A stretch of DNA of 13,352 nt from contig JAILFQ010000319.1 in assembly GCA_024697505.1 (NCBI GenBank), positions 1 through 13,352 on the forward strand, given 5' to 3'. The stretch's first letter is position 1. Each line of letters starts with the position of its first letter. The DNA is from Lachnospiraceae bacterium (GTDB taxonomy: Bacteria > Bacillota > Clostridia > Lachnospirales > Lachnospiraceae). The notes beneath the pieces were generated by a model that saw only the letters and a program-made list of their open reading frames with translations, was not told where the DNA came from and did not search any database. A program made the translations under genes and the position numbers. Shown piece by piece: positions 5,258 through 12,174 of the stretch.

Positions 5258-6818
5258 AACCGCAATTGCGGGCCTTATGGGCTTTATTGCATATTTACTT
5301 GCAATGCGCTACAACCTGCATATGTTCCAACTTAACGGTTATAAAAACATAGAGCATATAAATCGCATGAAGAAAAACATGAGGATGCAGTGGGTGCTTT
5401 ACTACGGTATGGCACTTGGCCTCGTTTGTGTTTTTTTGCCATGTCTTGTAACGGATATACTGCTTTTTGCTCATCTTGCCCTTATTGCTGTTGTGTATAA
5501 TGCCATAAGGCATATGAGTGTAAAAAAGAAGCTTGTTTATACAGCAAGAGTTAAAAGGCTTATTGTTACAAATACCCTTCTTGCGGTGACGATTCCTCTT
5601 CTTGCGGGTGCTTTTGCAGGGCTTAAATATGTAAACGGAACCATACTTTTTGTTGTGGGCGCTCAGGTAATAATGCCCGTTCTTGCAAACCTTGTTAACC
5701 ACCCTCTTGAGTGGGCGGTAAAACAGCATTTTATAAATGATGCAAAAAGAAAGCTTAAATCCGTGCCGGGGCTTAAAATTATAGGAGTTACGGGAAGCTA
5801 CGGAAAAACAAGCGTTAAGTTTTATTTAAAGACTTTGCTTTCCGCAAAGTACAATGTGCTTTGCACGCCGGAAAGCTACAACACTCCTATGGGAGTTGTT
5901 AAAACCATAAGAGAAAGCTTAAAACCTACGGACGAGATCTTCATTTGCGAAATGGGAGCAAGGCATGTGGGAGATATAAAAGAGATTTGCAACATAGTCC
6001 ATCCTCATCACGGAGTGATCACATCCATCGGGCCGCAGCATCTTGAAACTTTCTTCAATATGGATAATATTAAGAAGACAAAGTTTGAACTTGGGGATGC
6101 TCTTCCGGAAGATGGGCTGCTTTTCCTTAACGGGGATAACGAATACATAAAGGAAAAGGCTCCGGCCTATAAAAATACGGTATTTTTCCACGCAGCTTCT
6201 TCCAAGGGGAACGGTAAAGGCTACTTTGCAAAGGACGTGGCTCTTACCGAATACGGAACGGAATTTACCGTAGTTGCACCTTCCGGTGAGGAAGAACGCT
6301 TTGCTATGAAGCTGATCGGCGGGCATAACGTAATAAACGTTGTGGGAGCAATAGCTGTTGCAAACACCTTCGGTATCTCTCTTTCAGACTTAAAGATACC
6401 TGTAAGAAGAATAGAGAGCGTTGCACACAGAATGCAAATGAGAAACCACGGGAACGTAACCATCATTGATGATGCCTACAATTCCAACCCGACGGGGTCC
6501 AAAGCTGCCGTAGAAACACTTGCAATGTTTAAGGGTTTAAGAATACTGGTTACGCCGGGAATGGTGGAACTTGGAAGTAAAGAAGCGGATTTTAACAGGC
6601 AGTTTGGTGTTTATGCCGCAGAATGCTGCGATTACATCTTGCTTGTGGGGAAAAAGAGAACGCTTCCTATTTACGAAGGGGCAAAATCCAAAGGTTTTGA
6701 CGAGAAAAAACTTTTACAGTTTGACAAGCTTGAAGAGGCGTTAAACTACGCCTATTCCATAAAAGGACAGGAACATAAATACATTCTTCTTGAGAATGAC
6801 CTGCCGGACAATTATTAG
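5247..6818 (+). CDS. MurF-type Mur ligase with N-terminal membrane domain
   Basis: MurF joins D-Ala-D-Ala to UDP-MurNAc-tripeptide using ATP. This 523-residue protein has the MurF central and C-terminal domains: P-loop GVTGSYGKTSVK (180-191), EMGARHVGDI (235-244), SIGPQHLETF (260-269) with TKFE (278-281), GGHNVINVVGAIAVA (358-372), the MurF signature IIDDAYNSNP (407-416), and an end LLENDLPDNY. The first 150 residues are not the usual UDP-binding MurF domain but hydrophobic segments at about 3-20, 52-68, 70-87, 104-124 and 129-150, i.e. four or five membrane spans. GGGAG lies 5 bases before the ATG, inside the end of the hydrolase gene. ddl follows after 12 bases, which supports D-Ala-D-Ala as substrate. 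It is either the cell's MurF in a tethered form or a paralogue with a different acceptor. Confidence 0.87.
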   Translation: MEIKTAIAGLMGFIAYLLAMRYNLHMFQLNGYKNIEHINRMKKNMRMQWVLYYGMALGLVCVFLPCLVTDILLFAHLALIAVVYNAIRHMSVKKKLVYTARVKRLIVTNTLLAVTIPLLAGAFAGLKYVNGTILFVVGAQVIMPVLANLVNHPLEWAVKQHFINDAKRKLKSVPGLKIIGVTGSYGKTSVKFYLKTLLSAKYNVLCTPESYNTPMGVVKTIRESLKPTDEIFICEMGARHVGDIKEICNIVHPHHGVITSIGPQHLETFFNMDNIKKTKFELGDALPEDGLLFLNGDNEYIKEKAPAYKNTVFFHAASSKGNGKGYFAKDVALTEYGTEFTVVAPSGEEERFAMKLIGGHNVINVVGAIAVANTFGISLSDLKIPVRRIESVAHRMQMRNHGNVTIIDDAYNSNPTGSKAAVETLAMFKGLRILVTPGMVELGSKEADFNRQFGVYAAECCDYILLVGKKRTLPIYEGAKSKGFDEKKLLQFDKLEEALNYAYSIKGQEHKYILLENDLPDNY

Positions 6819-6830
6819 GAGGAAACAAAG

Positions 6831-8012
6831 ATGAAAACAAAGGTTGCCATGATGTTTGGCGGAAAGAGTGTTGAACATGAGGTATCCGTTATTTCCGGTA
6901 TTCAGGCTCTTATGAACATGGACACAGAAAAATACGAGGTTATCCCTGTTTATCTTACCAAAAAGAACGAGATGTACGTAGGAAACGAAATAGGAAAGAT
7001 AGAATCCTACAAAAATATAGGCGAACTTCTTAAGAAGTCTCAAAGAGTAATAATGATAAATGATGGTGGAACAGTTAAGCTTGTTGCTTACCCGCAGAAA
7101 AAACTCGGAAAGAATCTTGAGATAGCAATTGATGTTGCTTTTCCGGTCGTGCATGGAACAAATGTAGAGGACGGTGCATTTCAGGGTTATTTAAAGACTC
7201 TTGGCATTCCATTTGTGGGCTGTGACGTTACCGCATCCGCAATAGGTATGGACAAATATATTATGAAGACAGTACTTAAAGAGAACAATATTCCTGTTCT
7301 TGACGCAAAGCTTTATACCCTGTCCGATTATAAAGATATGGACCTTCTTACAAAGAAGATAGAGGAGACTTTCGGATATCCTGTTATTGTAAAGCCGGTC
7401 AACCTTGGCTCCAGTGTTGGAATAAATGTTGCAAAAGACCGAAACGAACTTGTGGCTGCAATAGATGACGGCTTTAAGTATGCTACAAAAGTGCTGGTAG
7501 AACATGCGATCACAAAGCTTAGAGAGATCAACTGCTCTGTTCTTGGAGACGAAAATGATGCGGAAGCTTCCGAATGTGAAGAACCGCTTCATACAAAGGA
7601 TATATTAAGCTATGAGGATAAATACGTAAGCAACGCAAAAGGCGGCGCCTCAAAGGGAATGGCAAGCGTTTCCAGAAAGATCCCGGCAGACCTTACTCCT
7701 GAAAAGAGAGAAGAAGTAAGAGATATGGCGGTAAGAGCTTTTAAGGCCCTTGGCTGTAACGGTGTTTCCAGAATAGATTTTATGATAGACGAAGAAAACG
7801 GAAAGTTGTATTTTAACGAGATAAATACAATTCCCGGCTCTCTTTCCTTCTATCTTTGGGAGCCGCTTGGGGTGAAGTATCCGGTACTCTTGGACAGAAT
7901 GGTAAACCTTGCACTTAAGAGAAGCAGAATAGAAGGAAATCTTACCTTTACCTTCGACACCAATATTCTTGATAATGCCGGTTTTGGCGGTTCAAAGGGA
8001 AGTAAATTATAA
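6831..8012 (+). CDS. ddl: D-alanine--D-alanine ligase
   Basis: Ddl condenses two D-alanines with ATP for peptidoglycan synthesis. Motifs run in family order over 393 residues: FGGKSVEHEVSVIS (9-22, with the Glu that binds the first D-Ala), FPVVHGTNVEDGAFQG (104-119), IGMDKY (138-143), VKPVNLGSSVGI (187-198), an omega loop with YEDKY (261-265), RIDF with metal ligand Asp316, and NEINTIPG (329-336) with Glu330 and Asn332. Tyr at the YEDKY position favours D-Ala-D-Ala over the D-lactate ligases of vancomycin resistance. The omega loop is lengthened by a Gly/Ser-rich stretch (NAKGGASKGMAS, 268-279), which helps account for the size being greater than the 306-364 residues of the E. coli enzymes. 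AGGAGG (6817-6822) overlaps the Mur ligase stop and precedes the ATG by 8 bases. No terminator follows. Confidence 0.96.
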   Translation: MKTKVAMMFGGKSVEHEVSVISGIQALMNMDTEKYEVIPVYLTKKNEMYVGNEIGKIESYKNIGELLKKSQRVIMINDGGTVKLVAYPQKKLGKNLEIAIDVAFPVVHGTNVEDGAFQGYLKTLGIPFVGCDVTASAIGMDKYIMKTVLKENNIPVLDAKLYTLSDYKDMDLLTKKIEETFGYPVIVKPVNLGSSVGINVAKDRNELVAAIDDGFKYATKVLVEHAITKLREINCSVLGDENDAEASECEEPLHTKDILSYEDKYVSNAKGGASKGMASVSRKIPADLTPEKREEVRDMAVRAFKALGCNGVSRIDFMIDEENGKLYFNEINTIPGSLSFYLWEPLGVKYPVLLDRMVNLALKRSRIEGNLTFTFDTNILDNAGFGGSKGSKL

Positions 8013-8028
8013 ACTTTTAACTTTTTTC

Positions 8029-8056
8029 TTGAAACTTGTCAAAAAAAGTGTATACT
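8029..8056 (+). promoter_or_regulatory. Sigma-A promoter of the aspartate kinase gene
   Basis: TTGAAA at 8029-8034 and TATACT at 8051-8056 are separated by 16 bases. The expected start is close to 8063, giving a leader of about 100 bases. A heptamer ATGCGTT is repeated at 8063-8069 and 8079-8085, right at the start of the transcript. The leader is too short, and lacks the helices, for a lysine riboswitch. Confidence 0.7.
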
Positions 8057-8163
8057 ACTCGTATGCGTTCACGCTTTAATGCGTTAATAGTTATATGCAG
8101 ATTCAAAATGCATAAAGAAGTAATATAAAATGATATACAAAATGTTATAAAGGAAGGATTGCC

Positions 8164-9483
8164 ATGGTCAAAGTAGTAAAATTCGGCGGAAGCTCTCTTG
8201 CAAGCGCAGGACAGTTTGAAAAAGTAGCAAATATCATTCACTCGGATGAGAGCAGAAAATATGTAGTTCCTTCAGCTCCGGGAAAAAGGACAAAGTCTGA
8301 TACAAAGGTTACAGATATGCTTTATGCATGTTATGCCCTTGCGGAAGCAGATAAGGACTACGAACCTTCCCTTATGAAAATAAAGGCTCGTTACGATGAG
8401 ATAATAAAAGGACTTAATCTCGATCTCTCTTTGGATAAAGAGTTTGACACCATAAGAGCAAATTTTAAAAAGCATGCAGGAAAAGATTATGCTGCTTCCA
8501 GAGGTGAATATTTAAACGGTATTGTAATGGCAAATTACCTTGGTTTTGAGTTTTTGGATGCGGCGGAAGTGGTTTTCTTCGACTCAGAAGGAAATTTTCT
8601 TGCAAACGAGACAAACACAGCTCTTTCCAACCGTCTTAAAGACATGGGTAAGGTTGTTCTTCCCGGATTTTACGGATCGACAACAGATGGCAGGGTAAAG
8701 ACATTTTCAAGGGGCGGATCCGATATTACAGGTTCCATTCTTGCAAGAGCCGCAAAAGCAGATATGTATGAGAATTGGACAGATGTATCCGGTTTTCTTG
8801 TTGCAGACCCAAGAATAGTTGAGAATCCTGTAACAATTAACACCATTACCTACAGAGAGCTCAGAGAGCTTTCCTACATGGGAGCTACAGTTCTTCATGA
8901 GGATGCGGTTTTCCCTGTAAGAGAAAGCGGAATTCCTATTAACATCAAAAACACAAACAGACCTGAGGATGAAGGTACGATGATAGTTGAAAGTACCTGC
9001 AGAACACCGGATTATACCATTACAGGCATCGCCGGCAAGAAGGGTTTTGTTTCTATAAACATTGAAAAAGATATGATGAATTCCGAAATAGGTTTTGGAC
9101 GTAAGATCCTTGAGGCTTTTGAAATGAATGGAATATCATTTGAGCATATGCCTTCCGGAATCGATACCCTTACTGTATTTGTTCACCAGCCGGAATTTGA
9201 AGGAAAAGAACAGGCAGTGCTTTCTGCGATCCACAGACTTTGTGAGCCGGACAGCATAGAAATAGATACAGGTCTTGCTCTTATAGCGGTGGTTGGCCGC
9301 GGAATGCGTTCCAACAGAGGTGTTGCCGGAAGAATGTTTGCGGCACTGGCTCACAACAATATAAACATAAGAATGATAGACCAGGGTTCTTCGGAACTTA
9401 ACATTATAATAGGTGTTGCGGACGAAGACTTTGAAACGGCTATCAAGAGTATTTACGACATGTTTGTTCTTACAAAGCTTTAA
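8164..9483 (+). CDS. lysC: Aspartate kinase (monofunctional, two ACT domains)
   Basis: Aspartate kinase phosphorylates L-aspartate, the first step to lysine, diaminopimelate, threonine and methionine. The 439-residue protein has the kinase domain (about 1-280) with VVKFGGSSLA (4-13), SAPGKR (37-42), FSRGGSDITG (181-190) and NWTDVSGFLVADPR (204-217), then two ACT domains (about 297-360 and 375-435; GFVSINIEKDMMN, GRGMRSNRGVAGRMF, NINIRMIDQGSSELNII), the usual site of amino-acid feedback inhibition. It resembles the class III type such as B. subtilis YclM, so lysC is used here in the generic sense and the effector cannot be read from sequence. AAAGGAAGG precedes the ATG by 6 bases. It has its own promoter and terminator, so it is monocistronic, although read-through from ddl is possible. 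Confidence 0.96.
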   Translation: MVKVVKFGGSSLASAGQFEKVANIIHSDESRKYVVPSAPGKRTKSDTKVTDMLYACYALAEADKDYEPSLMKIKARYDEIIKGLNLDLSLDKEFDTIRANFKKHAGKDYAASRGEYLNGIVMANYLGFEFLDAAEVVFFDSEGNFLANETNTALSNRLKDMGKVVLPGFYGSTTDGRVKTFSRGGSDITGSILARAAKADMYENWTDVSGFLVADPRIVENPVTINTITYRELRELSYMGATVLHEDAVFPVRESGIPINIKNTNRPEDEGTMIVESTCRTPDYTITGIAGKKGFVSINIEKDMMNSEIGFGRKILEAFEMNGISFEHMPSGIDTLTVFVHQPEFEGKEQAVLSAIHRLCEPDSIEIDTGLALIAVVGRGMRSNRGVAGRMFAALAHNNINIRMIDQGSSELNIIIGVADEDFETAIKSIYDMFVLTKL

Positions 9484-9494
9484 TAAAAATTAAT

Positions 9495-9532
9495 TTTGGG
9501 CCCCCTCGTTTTTCGAGTGGGGCTCTTTGTTT
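9495..9532 (+). terminator. Rho-independent terminator after aspartate kinase
   Basis: Eleven pairs between 9498-9508 (GGGCCCCCTCG) and 9514-9525, with a single bulged T at 9518 and a TTTTT loop (9509-9513), are followed by TTTGTTTTTT. It begins 14 bases after the stop codon. Confidence 0.93.
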
Positions 9533-9554
9533 TTTGACCGGTATGTGTTATACT
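9527..9554 (+). promoter_or_regulatory. Candidate promoter of gdpP-rplI-dnaB, overlapping the terminator tail
   Basis: A TATACT -10 box at 9549-9554 has a weak TTGTTT 16 bases upstream (9527-9532), which is the T-tract of the previous terminator. A better-looking TTGACC at 9534-9539 is only 9 bases from the -10 and cannot serve. The expected start is near 9561; a small GCACA/TGTGC hairpin (9574-9578 with 9592-9596) lies just before the ribosome binding site. Confidence 0.45.
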
Positions 9555-9609
9555 TTATTTTGCAGTTTTTTAAGCACATAAGAATAAAGCGTGTGCGAAT
9601 GGAGATGCA

Positions 9610-11667
9610 ATGATCGGAAAAAAAACTAAGATAAGAATAAAAGGAACACTTGGCAGGTACCTGTATTGGCCGCAGTATCTTATAGGCCTTTTGCTTATAG
9701 TTACGGTAATTGCTTTTGCAATGCTTCCGTCTGCAGGGATTTTCATGCTTGTTACAACAGTTGTTTATACCGCAATTGTTGAGGTGGTGTTTGTTGTAAA
9801 AAAGGAACGCCTTGAAGGTGAACTTGTGCGTTTTGCCAACAGTTATTCCCTTGTCCAGCGCAGAGTTGCAAGTGAGTTGGATATACCGGTTGCTTTAATC
9901 AACATGGACGGTAGACTGATCTGGGGAAATGATGAGTTTATGGATGTGGTTATAAGAGAAAGAGTCTTAGGCCGCAAAATAAGCGAAATTATGCCACCGA
10001 TTACTCTTGAAACAATGCCAAGCATTGAAGAAGATGTTACTCTTCACATATCATTTAATAAAAGGGATTACAGAGCGGTGCTTCGAGTGGTAAATCTGGA
10101 TGAATTCAGTGAGGATTCCACTTTTGAAGTAGAAAGCATGGATGGCGCATTTGCAAGTAATATACTGGCCATTTTTCTTTATGATGAGACAGAAATGGTC
10201 GCTCTTACAAAAGAAAACCAGGATGAAAAGATGGTTGTTGGCCTTCTTTATATAGACAACTATGAAGAAGCTTTTGAAGGGGCGGATGAAGTTAAACGTT
10301 CTCTTGTTACCGCATGGGTTGAACGAGAGATCAACAAATATATGGCTGACTTTGATGCACTTATAAAGAAACTTGAAAAAGACAAGTATCTTTTTGTATT
10401 TAAGCACAAGTACCTTGAAAAGATTGAAGAAGGTAAGTTTGAGATTCTTGAGACCATAAGAAACCTGAACATTTACGAACTTTCCGTTACAATTTCTATT
10501 GGTGTGGGCGCAGGAGTGTCCTCTTACATGAAGGGCTACGAGCAGGCGCGTACGGCAATAGACCTTGCTCTCGGACGAGGCGGAGACCAGGCCGTTGTTA
10601 AGGAAGGCGACAGTATTTCCTACTACGGAGGAAAGAAGGAACAGGCCGAAAAGAATACTCGTGTTAAAGCCAGAGTTAAAGCTCTTGCCCTTAAGGAATA
10701 TATGGCGGGCAAGGAAAAGATTATGGTTATGGGGCATTCCATGCCGGATATAGACTCTCTTGGTTCAGCGGTAGGTATATACCGTATTGCTAAAACGCTT
10801 GGAAAGAAAGCTTATATTGTTATAAGCGATACAACAGCTTCCATTAAGCCTATGATGACAAGGTTCCTTGAAAGCCCGGACCACGAGGAAGACATGTTTG
10901 TAAACGGGGCCAAGGCTCTGGAAATGATAGACGAAAACACACTGCTTGTTGTTGTGGATGTAAACAGGCCAAGTTATACCGATACGCCTGCCCTTCTTGA
11001 AAAAGGAGCTATGACGGTTGTTATAGACCACCATCGTCAGACAGGCGAATCTGTTGAAAATGCGGTTCTTTCATATATTGAACCGTATGCTTCTTCCGCC
11101 TGCGAAATGATAGCAGAATGTCTTCAGTACATCGGCGACCTGAAGCTTAAGTCTATAGAGGCGGACGCAATGTACGGCGGCGTAATGATAGACACCAACA
11201 ATTTCCTTACAAAGACAGGTGTCAGAACTTTTGAGGCCTGTGCTTATTTAAGACGAAGCGGTGCGGATGTTACAAGAATCAGAAAGATGTTCAGAACGGA
11301 TTTCAGAGAGTATCAGGCTAAGGGTCTTGCGGTATCATCTGCAGAAATGTTTATGGATTCATTTGCCTTTGCAAAACTTCCTGCGGAAGGTCTGGACAGC
11401 CCTACGGTTGTTGCTTCCCAGGCGGCAAACGAAATGATGAACATAGACAATACAAGAGCATCATTTGTATTTACGGATTATAACGGCAAGATTTATATAA
11501 GCGCCAGATCTATAGATGAACTTAATGTACAGGTTGTTATGGAAAAACTTGGCGGAGGCGGCCATATGAGTGCTTCCGGCGCGCAGCTTGAGGGTGTTAC
11601 CATAGACGAGGCCATGGACAGAGTTAAGGAAGTTTTAAAGGAAATGTCCGATAAGAAAGAAATATAA
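9610..11667 (+). CDS. gdpP: GdpP-type cyclic-di-AMP phosphodiesterase (DHH family)
   Basis: GdpP is a membrane-bound enzyme that hydrolyses c-di-AMP, the messenger controlling potassium and osmolyte transport and wall stress. The 685-residue protein shows the full architecture: two membrane spans (about 22-39 and 43-62), a degenerate PAS domain (about 70-165), a degenerate GGDEF-like domain (about 180-335, ending LALGRGGDQAVVKEG), then DHH (about 365-530) and DHHA1 (about 590-680). Metal ligands are all present: GHSMPDIDSLG (His376, Asp380, Asp382), VVVDVNRP (Asp450), IDHH (473-475) and MIDTNNF (Asp528). The DHHA1 motif is KLGGGGHMSASG (646-657). GGAG lies 5 bases before the ATG. rplI follows after 35 bases and dnaB next, the conserved Firmicutes order (yybT-rplI-dnaC in B. 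subtilis). Confidence 0.97.
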   Translation: MIGKKTKIRIKGTLGRYLYWPQYLIGLLLIVTVIAFAMLPSAGIFMLVTTVVYTAIVEVVFVVKKERLEGELVRFANSYSLVQRRVASELDIPVALINMDGRLIWGNDEFMDVVIRERVLGRKISEIMPPITLETMPSIEEDVTLHISFNKRDYRAVLRVVNLDEFSEDSTFEVESMDGAFASNILAIFLYDETEMVALTKENQDEKMVVGLLYIDNYEEAFEGADEVKRSLVTAWVEREINKYMADFDALIKKLEKDKYLFVFKHKYLEKIEEGKFEILETIRNLNIYELSVTISIGVGAGVSSYMKGYEQARTAIDLALGRGGDQAVVKEGDSISYYGGKKEQAEKNTRVKARVKALALKEYMAGKEKIMVMGHSMPDIDSLGSAVGIYRIAKTLGKKAYIVISDTTASIKPMMTRFLESPDHEEDMFVNGAKALEMIDENTLLVVVDVNRPSYTDTPALLEKGAMTVVIDHHRQTGESVENAVLSYIEPYASSACEMIAECLQYIGDLKLKSIEADAMYGGVMIDTNNFLTKTGVRTFEACAYLRRSGADVTRIRKMFRTDFREYQAKGLAVSSAEMFMDSFAFAKLPAEGLDSPTVVASQAANEMMNIDNTRASFVFTDYNGKIYISARSIDELNVQVVMEKLGGGGHMSASGAQLEGVTIDEAMDRVKEVLKEMSDKKEI

Positions 11668-11702
11668 ACGATAATAAAAACGATAAAAAACAGGAGGGAA
11701 TC

Positions 11703-12149
11703 ATGGAAGTTATATTATTACAGGACGTAAAGTCCCTCGGAAAAAAGGGAGAAATAGTTAAGGTAAGTGACGGATATGCAAGAAACCTATTGCTAAAGAA
11801 GGGGCTTGGTGTGGAGAAAACACCTAAGACAATGAACGATCTTAAGCAGCAAAAGCTTGCAGAAGAGAAACGTCAAAAGGAACTTTTTGATGAAGCATCG
11901 GAACTTGCCGGAAAAATCTCTTCCGGAAGTATTACCTTAAAGATTAAAATGGGTGAAGGCGGAAGAACTTTCGGGTCCGTTTCCACAAAAGAAATAGTTG
12001 TAGGACTTAAAGAACAGCTTGGGCTGGATGTGGATAAGAAGAAACTTCAGCTTTCAGAGCCGATAAGAAATTTTGGAACATATAAAGTGCCTGTTAAACT
12101 GCATCCTCAGGTTACATCCGAAGTAACGGTTAAGGTTGTAGAGGCATAA
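11703..12149 (+). CDS. rplI: 50S ribosomal protein L9
   Basis: L9 has two globular domains on a long helix and reaches out from the L1 side of the large subunit, where it influences frame maintenance. The 148 residues are full length: the N-terminal rRNA-binding domain MEVILLQDVKSLGKKGEIVKV-SDGYARNLLLKKG with the PROSITE-type G-x-x-G ... GYARNLL signature, a charged connecting helix (about 40-72, KQQKLAEEKRQKELFDEA), and a C-terminal domain with GEGGRTFGSVSTKEI and PVKLHPQVTSEVTVKV. AGGAGGG (11692-11698) lies just before the ATG. It sits between gdpP and dnaB, with 35 and 25 bases of spacing, clearly in one operon. Confidence 0.98.
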   Translation: MEVILLQDVKSLGKKGEIVKVSDGYARNLLLKKGLGVEKTPKTMNDLKQQKLAEEKRQKELFDEASELAGKISSGSITLKIKMGEGGRTFGSVSTKEIVVGLKEQLGLDVDKKKLQLSEPIRNFGTYKVPVKLHPQVTSEVTVKVVEA

Positions 12150-12174
12150 AAAAGAAGAGGCAGGAGAAATTGTA

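Noticed and set aside
6831..8012. Van-type D-Ala-D-Lac or D-Ala-D-Ser ligase (resistance gene)
   Set aside because: The omega loop has Tyr in YEDKY, as in housekeeping D-Ala-D-Ala ligases, and no vanH, vanX or vanS/R genes are nearby.
8057..8163. Lysine riboswitch upstream of aspartate kinase
   Set aside because: The leader is only about 100 bases, AT-rich, and lacks the five-helix architecture and terminator; the known aptamer alone is about 170 bases.
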